NCBI GenBank assembly: GCA_030267965.1
Contig: BRYA01000502.1
Coordinates: 1-53,015 of the forward strand
Length of the DNA: 53,015 nt
Source of the DNA: Triparma columacea
Lineage: Eukaryota; Sar; Bolidophyceae; Parmales; Triparmaceae
Direction of reading: 5' to 3'
In this document: piece after piece, positions 10,701 to 20,401 of the stretch
How the letters are laid out: the number at the start of each line of letters is the position of its first letter
How positions within the stretch are numbered: the stretch's first letter is position 1
The notes under the pieces: model-generated
The model's database searches: none
What the model was told of the DNA's origin: nothing
What the model saw: the letters and a program-made list of their open reading frames with translations, nothing else
Position numbers and translations under genes: made by a program

Positions 10701-12354
10701 CTATTTCCTAAACGCAGCTTTAGGGAAAGCTTCTTTCTTGCTAAGAACCACAGTTTTCTTCTCGTGGCTAATATACCCTCTAACGAACCCCTTAAAGATA
10801 AGATTAGCCACCACGCATTCAACCTCATCATCATCAGTCTCTTCATCCCCCGCGATTACGAAGGCTTTCTTAATAGAGGATACGGGGAGCTGGGTGCTAG
10901 CTAATACAGTTTGTACGCGCTTGAAGAGGTTCCTGTAACACAGGACTTTGCACTTCTCTAACAGCAGGTAGGTGCCCTTGGATATGAAGGAACGCTGGTT
11001 GGTACGGAGACCGGTTGTGAAGAGACGGAGATTACCAGTACGGAGACCGGTTACGATTGAGGAGTAGACTGAGGTTAGACCGTACTTTTCAAGGAGGGCC
11101 TGTGGGTAGGATATTTGGGGGGAGGGGGGGGGTGAAGGGGTGTGCGCCGAAGCGGCGGGACGTGTAAGTAGTAAGTTCTAGCCCTCGTTTGCAATGTTTC
11201 TAGTAATTCCCCCATTTCTCTTCCTTTCTTTCTATATTCTCACCTGTGTTGGTAGGCATCCTCTAACCATTCTAACCGGTATCAAGTACCCTAAACACCT
11301 CCTCATATTCCCTTCCCCCCCCTTCCCCCCCTTACATCCCTTATAAGCTTTAACCAAGTTCTCCTCCGCCCTACCATAATCGTCCTCGAACATAGCAACC
11401 CTACCCGTGTAGTAGTTGTAAGTTAATATCTCAACCTTCCCACCCAACGGTACCACCTTGTCCAACCCCTTGGCTTCAACTGGCCGGCTTATGTTCTTAC
11501 AAAGGCGGAGTGTGTTGAGCCTGAAGTACGCTTTGAAGAGTAGGTTAACCGTCCTCATAACTAAGGCCTTCTTGCTCTCACCCTCACCTAGCTTGCTGCT
11601 TGTTAGAGCTGTACGGTCGTTTAGTGATTTAGAGAATACGTCCTGGAGACAGGTAACAACCTCGGAGAGACGGGAATGGTCGGTTAGACCGGAACCGAAG
11701 TGAACGTCCATCAGGATCGAGAGGTTGTAAGCGTCGGACATTGCGGAGTATAGGGGGAGGCATACTAATGAAGGGTGGGGGGGGAAGGGGGGAGAGGGGA
11801 ATGTTAGGGTTGGTGGGATGGTTTGAGAACGGGAGTCTATATAACCTCTATTTGGTGTCGCTTTTCGTTCACTTTTTCCATCTCTCCCTCTCTCTTTCTT
11901 TCTCTCTCCCCTCCCACAATCCTTCTCTCTCCATAGACCATTCTTTATACTCACCTTCATTCCCCTTACAGTTTCCAAGTACCTGTGCCCCCGCTTTAAC
12001 CTTAGCCACTGCCAATCCGTGCATCGCCGGTAGTGCGTTAACAGGTACCTCCAACGTAGTTTCCTCGCCATCGGCAGTACTAACTCTCTTAACGTATGGA
12101 GAGGCGAGGTTTGAGAGGAAGGCTGATAGTACCTTAAGGTCAGATTCAGGGACACCTGTCTTTAGAGTGTTTAGGAGGTTTGTTGTGTTTGATAGTGAGG
12201 CAACGGTTGGTGTTGTAGTAGTAGTAGTAGTCACAGATATTATAGATGGTAAAGGAAGTAACTTCTGTGTGATTGTAGGAGGGTTTGAGGGTGACGTGTA
12301 TGATAGTGTGTTTGCCAATTGGAGAATTGAGGATGTTGAGGGTAGTTGGGCCAT
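10701..12354 (-). CDS. PCID2: PCID2/Thp1-like PCI-domain protein (TREX-2 mRNA export)
   Basis: Three exons, 12354-11955, 11764-11244 and 11099-10701, splice in phases 1 and 0 into 439 residues, close to animal PCID2 (about 400). The second exon holds a helical TPR-like region with recognisable family blocks (VNLLFKAYFRLNTLRLCK, YNYYTGRVAMFEDDYGRAE, YLIPVRMVRGCLPT). The last exon holds the winged-helix PCI half, with LLLEKCKVLCYRNLFKRV and an ECVVANLIFKGFVRGYISH segment. The family is a TREX-2 subunit that couples transcription to mRNA export at the nuclear pore. The N-terminus is Ser/Thr-rich and includes a Thr run from a (GTA)n/(ACT)n microsatellite near 12216. The ATG at 12354 was chosen because the upstream in-frame start is GTG. 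Confidence 0.92.
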
Positions 12355-12581
12355 GGCCGTTGTGTTAGGTGTGTACGCGAGCGAGTGCACGACGAGTGTG
12401 TGTAAGAGTGTGTGTAAGAATTGCTGAAGTGGAGGAGATTTGAAGGAGATTTAGCCCACAGTCGTCCTCAGATGTTTTTCTGAAACAGATTTTGCAAAAA
12501 GATGAAAACTCTAAGCAGGGTTAATTCCTGGTAGTACCGATAAGATGAAACAATTGAACGATTGATTGAACAACAAAGAGG

Positions 12582-13586
12582 TTACAGAAACTCCAGAATT
12601 ACTCTCCACAAAACTTTAGGGATCTTCTCACGTGTCTCAGTCCTCTTTAGCGGTGCTTCAACTCCGCTCACTCTCTTCCGCTTCAGACTACCCGGTCCGC
12701 TGGAGTGATTCTCCACGTGATCCCAGGTTCCCTTGAGGCACAGAAGAGCGTTGACGCGTTCCGTCACAGCGGGTTTGCGGTGCCACCTATAATGGAGAAG
12801 GTCCAAGACAGTTGGCATATTTTTGTCGGCAGCGGCAGTGATTAGGGCGGTGCAGTCCGAGAAGCAGTCTGCACCGATGGAAACAGCAGGAGATAGACTG
12901 AGTTTCGTTAGGGAGGAGCATCCGTAGAAGGCGCCCTCGCCAATCCTTGTCACTGAGTCCGGGATGGTGATGGCCGTGAGGGAGGAGCATCCGTAGAAGG
13001 CGCCATCGTCAATCTCCGTCACTCCGTCCGGGATTGTGATGGCTGTGAGGGAGGAGCATCCAAAGTAGGCGCCATTGCCAATCATTGTCACTCCGTCTGG
13101 GATGGTGATGGCCGTGAGGGAGGAGCATCCAAAGAAGGCGCCCTCGTCAATCATCGTCACTCCGTCCGGGATGGTGATGGCCGTGAGGGAGGAGCATTCG
13201 CAGAAGGCCTCATCGCTTATCGTCGTCACAGAGTCCGGGATTGTGATGGCTGCGAGGGAGGAGCATCCAGAGAAGGCGCTCTCGCAAATTGTCGTCACTC
13301 CGTCCGGGATGGTGATGGCCGTGAGGGAGGAGCAACCAGAGAAGGCGAATTTGCCAATCGACGTCATTCCATCCGGGATTGTGATTGCTGCGAGGGAAGA
13401 GCATCCCCTGAAAGCCTCAATGCCAATCGACGTCACTCCCTCCGGGATCGTAATGTCTGCGAGGGAGGAGCATTCCCTGAAGGCGCTATTGCCAATCGAC
13501 GTCACTCCCTTTGCAAAAATCACCTCTGTGAGTTCACGATTAAACTGGAAGCTCTCTTTGCCAGAGTATACTGCTGATTTGGGCAT
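12582..13586 (-). CDS. BspA-like leucine-rich repeat protein, copy 1
   Basis: A single-exon gene of 334 residues. After an N-terminal MPKSAVYSGKESF block come nine 23-residue LRR_5/BspA repeats of the form CSSLTAITIPDGVTTIGESA, each encoded by a 69-bp DNA repeat. They are followed by a conserved cap (LTKLSLSPAVSIGADCFSDC), a basic KRKR segment and a C-terminal IPKVLWRVILEFL that resembles the first helix of an F-box. There is no signal peptide, so the protein is probably intracellular, unlike bacterial BspA adhesins. The 5' leader carries three copies of a CCTTCCCAAAT-type repeat directly before the ATG. It is first of three tandem paralogs. The role is unknown; LRRs of this type bind proteins. 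Confidence 0.85.
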   Translation of the reverse strand: MPKSAVYSGKESFQFNRELTEVIFAKGVTSIGNSAFRECSSLADITIPEGVTSIGIEAFRGCSSLAAITIPDGMTSIGKFAFSGCSSLTAITIPDGVTTICESAFSGCSSLAAITIPDSVTTISDEAFCECSSLTAITIPDGVTMIDEGAFFGCSSLTAITIPDGVTMIGNGAYFGCSSLTAITIPDGVTEIDDGAFYGCSSLTAITIPDSVTRIGEGAFYGCSSLTKLSLSPAVSIGADCFSDCTALITAAADKNMPTVLDLLHYRWHRKPAVTERVNALLCLKGTWDHVENHSSGPGSLKRKRVSGVEAPLKRTETREKIPKVLWRVILEFL

Positions 13587-14036
13587 TTTGGGAAGGATTT
13601 GGGAAGGATTTGGGAAGGATGAAAGAAGAAGTCCTGACAGCGCTTGAGCTAGGGTATGGCGTGAATGTTTAGATAGAGAGGAGGAGATTGAAAGTTAGGA
13701 GGACGATGTAGTTTTGTTGGGGACCAAATTTGAGCCACAAACTACAATGCGTTTGGATATGGTGTAGGTATTATTATCGTTGTTGGTATTGTGAAGAGTT
13801 TTAGGTTGTTGTAAAACGTAGCTAAAGTGTATAATACAGCTTTCTTGCCAAATTCTGCCCAAATTTCCCACCAAGCCTCTTTTCCTCAATTTTCCTCATT
13901 TATTTTCCTCATTTTTCCTCTACTTGTAAGCGCTACTCTAAAATAGCTCAGGGAGCAGCATGAGCATATCGCTTCTGAAAAGTGCTAAAGACTATGACAC
14001 ATTTCTTGCCTACATTGTTCAACATTGATTTTAGAG
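13587..14036. repeat. Spacer homologous to 14835-15283
   Basis: This spacer and the one at 14835-15283 share long near-identical blocks. These include the TTTGGATATGGTGTAGGTA segment, the CCACCAAGCCTCTTTTCCTC segment and an identical final about 120 bp ending at the next gene's stop. The shared ends define a tandem gene-plus-spacer duplication unit. I see no other gene here. Confidence 0.75.
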
Positions 14037-14834
14037 TTACAGAAATTCCAGAATTACTCTCCACAAAACTTTAGGGATCTTGTCACGTGCCTCACTTTCC
14101 CTTAGCGGTGAGGCTTCAACTCCATCAGTTCGCTTCCGCTTCCTAGCCGATCTCCTGGGCGGATCCTCCACGTGATCCCAGGTTCCCTTGAGGCAAAGCA
14201 GAGCGTTGACGCGTTCCGTCACAGCGGGTTTGCGGTGCCACCTGTAATGGAGAAGGTCCAAGACAGTCGGCATATTTTTGTCGGCAGCGGCAGCGATTAG
14301 GGCGGTGCAATCAGAGAAGCAGTCTTCGCCGATGGAAACGGCAGGAGATAGAATGAGTTTCGTCAGGACGGAGCATTCCCTGAAAACTTCATAACCAATC
14401 GTCGTCACTGAGTCCGGGATTGTGATGGCAGTGAGGGAGGAGCATCCGTAGAAGGCGCCATTGTCAATCGTCGACACTCCGTCCGGGATTGTGATGGCCG
14501 TGAGGGAGGAGCATCCTCTGAAGGCATAGATGCCAATTTTCGTCACTCCATCTGGGATGGTGATGGCCGTGAGGGAGGAGCATCCATTGAAGGCGCTTCT
14601 GCCAATCGTTGTCACTCCGTTCGGAATGGTGATGGCCGTGAGGGAGGAGCATTCGCAGAAGGCTCGTTCGCCAATTGTCGTCACTCCGTCCGGGATTGTG
14701 ATGGCCGTGAGGGAGGAGCATCCTTGGAAGGCGCCATAGCCAATTGACGTCACTCCCTTTGCAAAAGTCACCTCTGTGAGTTCCCACTTATAAGCGAAGC
14801 TCTCTTTGCCAGAGTACACTGCTGATTTGGGCAT
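14037..14834 (-). CDS. BspA-like leucine-rich repeat protein, copy 2
   Basis: A single-exon paralog of 265 residues with the same N-terminal MPKSAVYSGKESF block, only six CSSL-type repeats, the same SPAVSIGEDCFSDC cap, a RKRKRTDG basic patch and the IPKVLWRVILEFL end. It is closer to copy 3 than to copy 1 in its C-terminal tail (both have DPPRRSARKRKRTDGVEA) and in the upstream spacer. It is the shortest of the three, so repeat loss or a smaller ancestral state are both possible. Confidence 0.85.
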   Translation of the reverse strand: MPKSAVYSGKESFAYKWELTEVTFAKGVTSIGYGAFQGCSSLTAITIPDGVTTIGERAFCECSSLTAITIPNGVTTIGRSAFNGCSSLTAITIPDGVTKIGIYAFRGCSSLTAITIPDGVSTIDNGAFYGCSSLTAITIPDSVTTIGYEVFRECSVLTKLILSPAVSIGEDCFSDCTALIAAAADKNMPTVLDLLHYRWHRKPAVTERVNALLCLKGTWDHVEDPPRRSARKRKRTDGVEASPLRESEARDKIPKVLWRVILEFL

Positions 14835-15283
14835 TTTGGGAAGGATTTGGGAAGGATTTGGGGGGGATGAAACTAATAGTACTGACAGCGCTCGAGCTAG
14901 GGTATGGCGTGAATGTTTAGATGGAGAGGAGGAGATTGGAAGGTAGGTATTTGGGCGGTGTTTTGTTGGGGACCAAATTGTAGCTCTAAAGTGAAGTGTG
15001 TTTGGATATGGTGTAGGTAGTAGTATCGTTGTTTGTATTGTGAAGAGTTAAATTGGCTGTGAAACGTAGCTTAAGTGTATAATACAGCTTTCTTGCCAAA
15101 TTCTGCTCAAATTTCCCACCAAGCCTCTTTTCCTCGGTTTTCCTCGTTATTTTCCTCATTTTTCCTCTACTTGTAAGCGCTACTTTAAAATAGCTCAGGG
15201 AGCAGCATGAGCATGTCGCTTCTGAAAAGTGCTAAAGACTATGACACATTTCTTGCCTACATTGTTCAACATTGATTTTAGAG
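14835..15283. repeat. Spacer homologous to 13587-14036
   Basis: This is the second copy of the intergenic unit described at 13587-14036, with scattered substitutions. It probably contains the promoter of copy 2 and the 3' region of copy 3. Nothing else is visible. Confidence 0.75.
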
Positions 15284-17047
15284 TTACAGAAATTCCAGAA
15301 TCACTCTCCACAAAACTTTCGGGATCTTGTCACGTGCCTCACTTTCCCTTAGCGGTGGGGCTTCAACTCCGTCAGTTCGCTTCCGCTTCCTAGCCGATCT
15401 CCTGGGTGGATCCTCCACGTGATCCCAGGTTCCCTTGAGGCACAGAAGAGCGTTGACGCGTTCCGTCACAGCGGGTTTGCGGTGCCACCTGTAATGGAGA
15501 AGGTCCAAGACAGTCGGCATATTTTTGTCGGCAGCGGCAGTGATTAGGGCAGTGCAGTTTGAGAAGCAGTTTTCACCGATGGAAACGGCAGGAGATAGAC
15601 TGAGTTTCGTTAGGGAGGAGCAATTCATGAATGCCCATTGACCAATCATCGTTACTCCATCCGGGATGGTGATGGCCGTGAGGGAGGAGCATCCGCAGAA
15701 GACGTAAGAGCCAATCTTCGTCACTGTGTCCGGGATTGTGATGGCCGTGAGGGAGGAGCAGTTCATGAAGGCGGAAAGGCCAATCATCGTCACTCCGTCC
15801 AGGATAGTGATGGCCGTGAGGGAGGAGCATCCATGGAAGGTGAAATTGCCAATCGACGTCATTCCATCCGGGATAGTGATGGCCGTGAGGGAGGAGCATC
15901 CGTCGAAGGCGCGTTCGCCAATCGTTGTCACTCCTTTCGGGATGGTGATGGCCGTGAGGGAGGAGCATCCAGAGAAGGCGCTTTCGCCAATCTTCGTCAC
16001 TCCGTCTGGGATTGTGATGGCCATGAGAGAGGAGCATCCACAGAAGGCGTAATTACCAATCATCATCACTCCGTCCGGGATGTTGATGGCCGTGAGGGAG
16101 GGGCATCCAGAGAATGCGCCCTCCCCAATCGTCGTCACTCCGTCCGGGATTGTGATGGCCGTGAGGGAGGAGCATCCGCAGAAGGCGAAATTGCCAATCG
16201 ACGTCATTCCATCCGGGATGGTGATGGCCATGAGGGAGGAGCATCCAACGAAGGAGCTTTTGCCAATCGTTGTCACTCCGTCCGGGATAGTGATGGCTGC
16301 GAGGGAGGAGCATTGGCTGAAGGCGCCATTGCCAATCGTCGTTACTCCGTCCGGAATGGTGATGGCCGTGAGGGAGGAGCATCCTTCGAAGGCGCCCTTG
16401 CCAATCTCCGTCACTCCTTCCGGGATGGTGATGGCTGCGAGGGAGGAGCATTGGCTGAAGGCGTAATCGCCAATCTCTGTCACGCAGTCTGGGATTGTGA
16501 TGGCCGTGAGGGAGGAGCACCACTGGAAGGCGTATTCGCCAATTATCGTCACTCCATCAGAGAGGGTGATGGCTGCGAGGGATGAACAATTTATGAAGGC
16601 GCGTTCGCCAATCTTTGTCACTGAGTCCGGGATTGTGATGGCCGTGAGGGAGGAGCATTTGGAGAAGGCCGAGTTGTCAATCATCGTCATAGAGTCCGGG
16701 ATGGTGATGGCCGTGAGGGAGGAGCATTCACCGAAGGTGTTAATGCCAATCTTCGTCACTCCGTCCGGGATGTTGATGGCCGTGAGGGAGGAGCATTCGA
16801 AGAAGGCCATAGCGCCAATCTCCATCACTGAGTCTGGGATGGTGATGGCCGTGAGGGAGGAGCAAAAAGAGAAGGCTTGATCGCCAATCGTCCTCACTCC
16901 GTCCGGGATTGTGATGGCCATGAGGGAGGAGCATCCAAGGAAAGCGCGATCGCCAATCGACGTCACTCTCTTTGCAAAAGTCACCTCTGTGAGTCCAAGA
17001 TCACAAATGAATCTCTCTACGCCAGAGTACACTGCTGATTTGGGCAT
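15284..17047 (-). CDS. BspA-like leucine-rich repeat protein, copy 3 (20 repeats)
   Basis: A single-exon paralog of 587 residues with twenty 23-residue BspA-type repeats. It is flanked by the same N-terminal MPKSAVYSG block and C-terminal cap, basic patch and F-box-like IPKVLWRVILEFL end as copies 1 and 2. Repeat DNA is a 69-bp coding minisatellite. Because 69 is a multiple of three, both the opposite strand and the other frames stay open for hundreds of codons; those frames are shadows. The repeat sequence is highly uniform, which suggests recent amplification or gene conversion. It is transcribed away from the WD40 gene starting at 17359. Confidence 0.85.
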   Translation of the reverse strand: MPKSAVYSGVERFICDLGLTEVTFAKRVTSIGDRAFLGCSSLMAITIPDGVRTIGDQAFSFCSSLTAITIPDSVMEIGAMAFFECSSLTAINIPDGVTKIGINTFGECSSLTAITIPDSMTMIDNSAFSKCSSLTAITIPDSVTKIGERAFINCSSLAAITLSDGVTIIGEYAFQWCSSLTAITIPDCVTEIGDYAFSQCSSLAAITIPEGVTEIGKGAFEGCSSLTAITIPDGVTTIGNGAFSQCSSLAAITIPDGVTTIGKSSFVGCSSLMAITIPDGMTSIGNFAFCGCSSLTAITIPDGVTTIGEGAFSGCPSLTAINIPDGVMMIGNYAFCGCSSLMAITIPDGVTKIGESAFSGCSSLTAITIPKGVTTIGERAFDGCSSLTAITIPDGMTSIGNFTFHGCSSLTAITILDGVTMIGLSAFMNCSSLTAITIPDTVTKIGSYVFCGCSSLTAITIPDGVTMIGQWAFMNCSSLTKLSLSPAVSIGENCFSNCTALITAAADKNMPTVLDLLHYRWHRKPAVTERVNALLCLKGTWDHVEDPPRRSARKRKRTDGVEAPPLRESEARDKIPKVLWRVILEFL

Positions 17048-17358
17048 TTTGGGAAGGATTTGGGAAGGATGGTGGTAATAGTACTGACAGCGCTCGAGCT
17101 AGAGTATGCTAGGGTATTGTGTGAATGTTTTTTTAACAGTTTTCTTGGCAAATAGCCCAAATAGCAATATCCAAGCCTCCCGGTTTTTTCCCTCCACCTG
17201 GTCCTCTGCTCCTCTGCAAAAAGTCTCTGTCTAAAATCCACAATACTCGCCCCAAGACTTATATTCTTGTGTAATCGTTGTAATTAGTGTGTTTTTATCC
17301 ATAATATATCCATAATATAGGCCTAAATAGACTCTGCGTGGTTTAAAAGGCTTCCAAG
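17048..17358. promoter_or_regulatory. Divergent intergenic region
   Basis: A 311-bp spacer between the minus-strand BspA-like gene and the plus-strand WD40 gene. The CCTTCCCAAATCC leader repeat sits next to 17047. An AT-rich stretch with CATAATATATCCATAATATA lies at about 17300-17320 and could be a core promoter element for the plus-strand gene. Confidence 0.35.
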
Positions 17359-20295
17359 ATGGCATCTACTCCTCGAAACACAGGTTTCTTAACCTCTGGA
17401 TTCCTCTCTGATTTATCTACATCTTTACCGTTAGATGGATCTATCTGTCTTATACCATCAAACACACCATCATTATCAACATCAGCAATCACTAGCTGTA
17501 AAGTTGTGGCTGGAAATGAGTTCACAAAACAAACTGGCAACTCGGAGGGAACCACACTTTCTGTTACACCAGTTAATGACCCTGATAACTACCACCTTTA
17601 CTTAGGAAGACAACACGGACTCGTAGAACACGTCGACCCTCGGTACCCGGGGAAGGGAGGCTTCAGTAAGCTAGTTAGGAGGGGTAGGAATGACCATGGG
17701 GAGATTGTTTACTTGGAGCACTTTAATGAAGTCAAACAGGTGGAATTGCTTACAGTTAAGGAGAGAGAGGGAGACAAGGGGAAACTTGAGGACGGTGAGT
17801 TGGAGTTAGGGTTAGGTTGACTCATTTTTATAGTTCCGATGAAGAGATAACCCACAAGCAAGGAAAATATTTGATATGCGACGTGCATTTCGGAGACACG
17901 CGCTATGATATAACGCCAGCAAGAGTCAAATGGCTGCCAAACAACCATCCTGAGGAACAAATAACAACCCAACCACATCCCAAATCCTTCCCACCCCACA
18001 CCTCTTTTAACCCCCCTCTCTCCCCTCTTACCCCACAGCCCCGTCCATCCTGGCCATCCTCCCTCACCCCCTAAACTCCGTCTTCCTAACCCTGCTCCAC
18101 CCCCACCGTCCCGTCGGTCACGAGGCCTACGTAATCCCTCTCCCCCACCTCGACTTAATAACCTCCCTAACCACGACTCCAGAGACCCTAATCACAACCA
18201 CGGACAACGGGGAAGTCAGGATCTACCCGACGGACGCGGACTTGGTGAAGGGGAAGACGGCGAAAATTGACAAGAGAACTTACAGGGAAAGAGCTACGGC
18301 TATGGAACAGGAATCGAGGTGAGTTTTTGACGTTTTCAAAGTCACACAAAAGGGGGAGAGTGAGAATGACAAACAAATACCGAAGATCAGGGCGAGGCTG
18401 GGAGGAACGATGAAGAGACAGCACACAAGGAACCGACGTTTGGGATTATATAAGACGTGCATTTCCGAGACACACGCAATGAAGTTAACGCCAGCAATTG
18501 GAATACCTCGCCCCTCCCCCCAACACACACACACACACACGCCCCTCTAACCCCCTCCCTCACCCCCATTCCTCCCCCCCCTAAACCCCCCAACCCCCCC
18601 AGGGAGCCTTACTTCTTCTCCTTCCTCGCCCACACCGGTTCCTGTCTCTCCTTAACCGCTCGTCCCACCTCCAACCCCCTCTCAGATTCCGGCGCCGGCC
18701 TAATAGCCACCGGAGGCTCAGACTGCCACCTCCGCATATGGTCCTACACCCTACACGCGGGACAATCACCGGGGGGAGGTACAGGTGTCGAGGTTGAGCA
18801 AATTAAAAACCTAAGAACTACAGGACACGTTACCGCAGTGGGATTCAGGGAGGGGGTTTACGTGGCCGGGGGGGGGAAGGGGGGACTATACGCATGGAGC
18901 TGTACTACCTCACGTGAAAGTGTCCAAGGGAACGAAGAGAACGACGACGTGGGCCAGGAATTCAAACTCCTAGGTGCTGCTAACCACGGTACGGCCTACG
19001 TTAGTAAAGTGGACGTTTACAAGGACCTTATCGTTAGCGGGGACGAGGAGGGTACGGTCAGACTTTACAGACTTGGGGAGGGGATTGAGTTTGTGAGCGA
19101 GTTCAAGGTTAAGGGGAGGGTCGTGGAATGCGGTTTCGATGAGAGGGGAACTCTAAGGTAGGGATAGGGAGAAGTTACTGAAGGGAGGACAAGGTCGGAA
19201 CTGCATGAGAATTTAACACTAACACCGTTACCCCCCCTCCCCCCCCCTTACAGGGTCCAGGGAGAAATGGGTGAGTTCACCTCCTGGGACAACGCCATGC
19301 TACCACGCTCCGTACCTTCCATCCCTAGCGCCGTTTCCGACAGGGTGTTCGTCGAGGATGACGGCTTCTTCAAGAGCGTCATCGAGAAGAGCGGAGTCAC
19401 CGACGGTGCCGGGATGGGGGAGGGAGGGGTTGACGATGAGGAGGATGTACTGAGATTCGTCAGAGAGAAAAAGAGGGAACAGGCCAGGAGGATGAAAAAG
19501 ACCAGCCCCTCGAAGGAGAAGGAGAAGGGGAGGAGGAGGGGCTCGGAGGGGGAGAAAATTAACGTTGACGTCATGGAGACGGAGGAGGTGGTGGGGATGG
19601 AGGTAGAGGAGTCGGAAGAAGAGATGGACATCTCGGTCAACAGGAGCGGGGAGTTCGTACCTAGGGGGCTGCCACCGGTAGCGACACCTAAAACCAAGAG
19701 ACCGATGGAGGAAGGCGAAAGGAGGGAAGTCACACCAGGACCGGAACCAAGACCACCGCCACCACAACCGACTTCAAAGTCCTACGCAGGTGGAGGAACT
19801 CCTACGACCAACGATAACTCGGAGACCAAGGCAACGAACAGCAACCCGGACGACCCCTACTTCGCCCCCCACCCCTTATCAGCCCCTATCCTTAACTCCA
19901 CCCTCCACTACCAGTCTGACGTCCACCTCGCCGGGTCCCAAAAGTTCGACACCCGCACCGTCCACGAGTCCTCCGAGGCTCTGGTATTCGCAGCACAAGT
20001 AAGCTCAAACGTCGACCCCCTTGCCAACACATACGGCGACCTTGTAAGCGTAGGAGGTGACGACTACCAGGAACTACAGAGGTACAAGGGGAAAGTATCT
20101 GACCCTAAGTACTTGGAAAGCAGGAAGAAATCTACACCCCAAGGTGCGGACTTATACCCAAACGAGGGGGAGGATGTAGTGGGGGTTGAAGGGGTGGGTA
20201 AGGGGAAGGGAAGGAACTGGGGGGGAACTACGGATATTAAGGAAAGTAAAAGATACGGACACGGGAACAGGAGAAGGGGGAGGAAGGTTGTGTAG
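17359..20295 (+). CDS. WD40-repeat protein with acidic/basic C-terminal tail
   Basis: Four exons (17359-17794, 18039-18318, 18603-19157, 19254-20295) splice in phases 1, 2 and 2 and end in TAG. They encode about 770 residues. Propeller-blade motifs are visible: GSDCHLRIWS, SGDEEGTVRLYRL, DNGEVRIYPTDAD and YLGRQHGLVEHV. The last exon continues past a final FTSWDNAM strand into an acidic region (VEESEEEMDI), a Lys/Arg-rich stretch (KEKEKGRRRGSE), a Pro-rich linker and a basic GHGNRRRGRKVV end. It is probably a scaffold in a nuclear or nucleolar complex, but I cannot name the family. Introns 1 and 2 each contain a copy of the intron-resident element described separately. Confidence 0.8.
17833..17958 (+). 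mobile_element. Introner-like intron-resident element, single copy in WD40 intron 1
   Basis: This 126-bp unit starts GTTCCGATGAAGAGATAACC and ends CCATCCTGAGGAAC. GTTCC/GGAAC form a 5-bp terminal inverted repeat. It carries the conserved hairpin core (TATGCGACGTG ... CACGCGC), the CGCCAGCAA block and the AAATGGCTGCC block found in the ATG7 array. It lies 38 nt inside the 17795-18038 intron, in the same orientation as the host transcript. The rest of this intron is unrelated to the ATG7 intron, so the roughly 125-bp segment is the dispersed unit. Confidence 0.85.
18405..18498 (+). mobile_element. Degenerate 3'-truncated copy of the same element in WD40 intron 2
   Basis: Recognisable parts are ACGATGAAGAGACAGCACAC, then GACGTGCATTTCCGAGACAC and TTAACGCCAGCAATTGGAA. 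The final AAATGGCTGCC...GGAAC block is missing. It again lies wholly inside an intron (18319-18602) in the sense orientation of the host. Its greater divergence suggests it is older than the copy in intron 1. Confidence 0.75.
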
Positions 20296-20401
20296 AGGGG
20301 ACAAGGGGGAAAGGGGGTGGGGAGGATGAAAAGGGGGGAATTAAGGAGAGGAGAAAAACGTTTTAGAATTTACACGAAATTTACAACCAAGGGGTATTAT
20401 C

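Noticed and set aside
15573..16937. Long open frames on both strands across the BspA gene (GHHHPGRSDDDW-type and VREEHPEKA-type repeats)
   Set aside because: A 69-bp repeat keeps every frame open; only the minus frame with the CSSLTAITIPDGV repeat matches a protein family.
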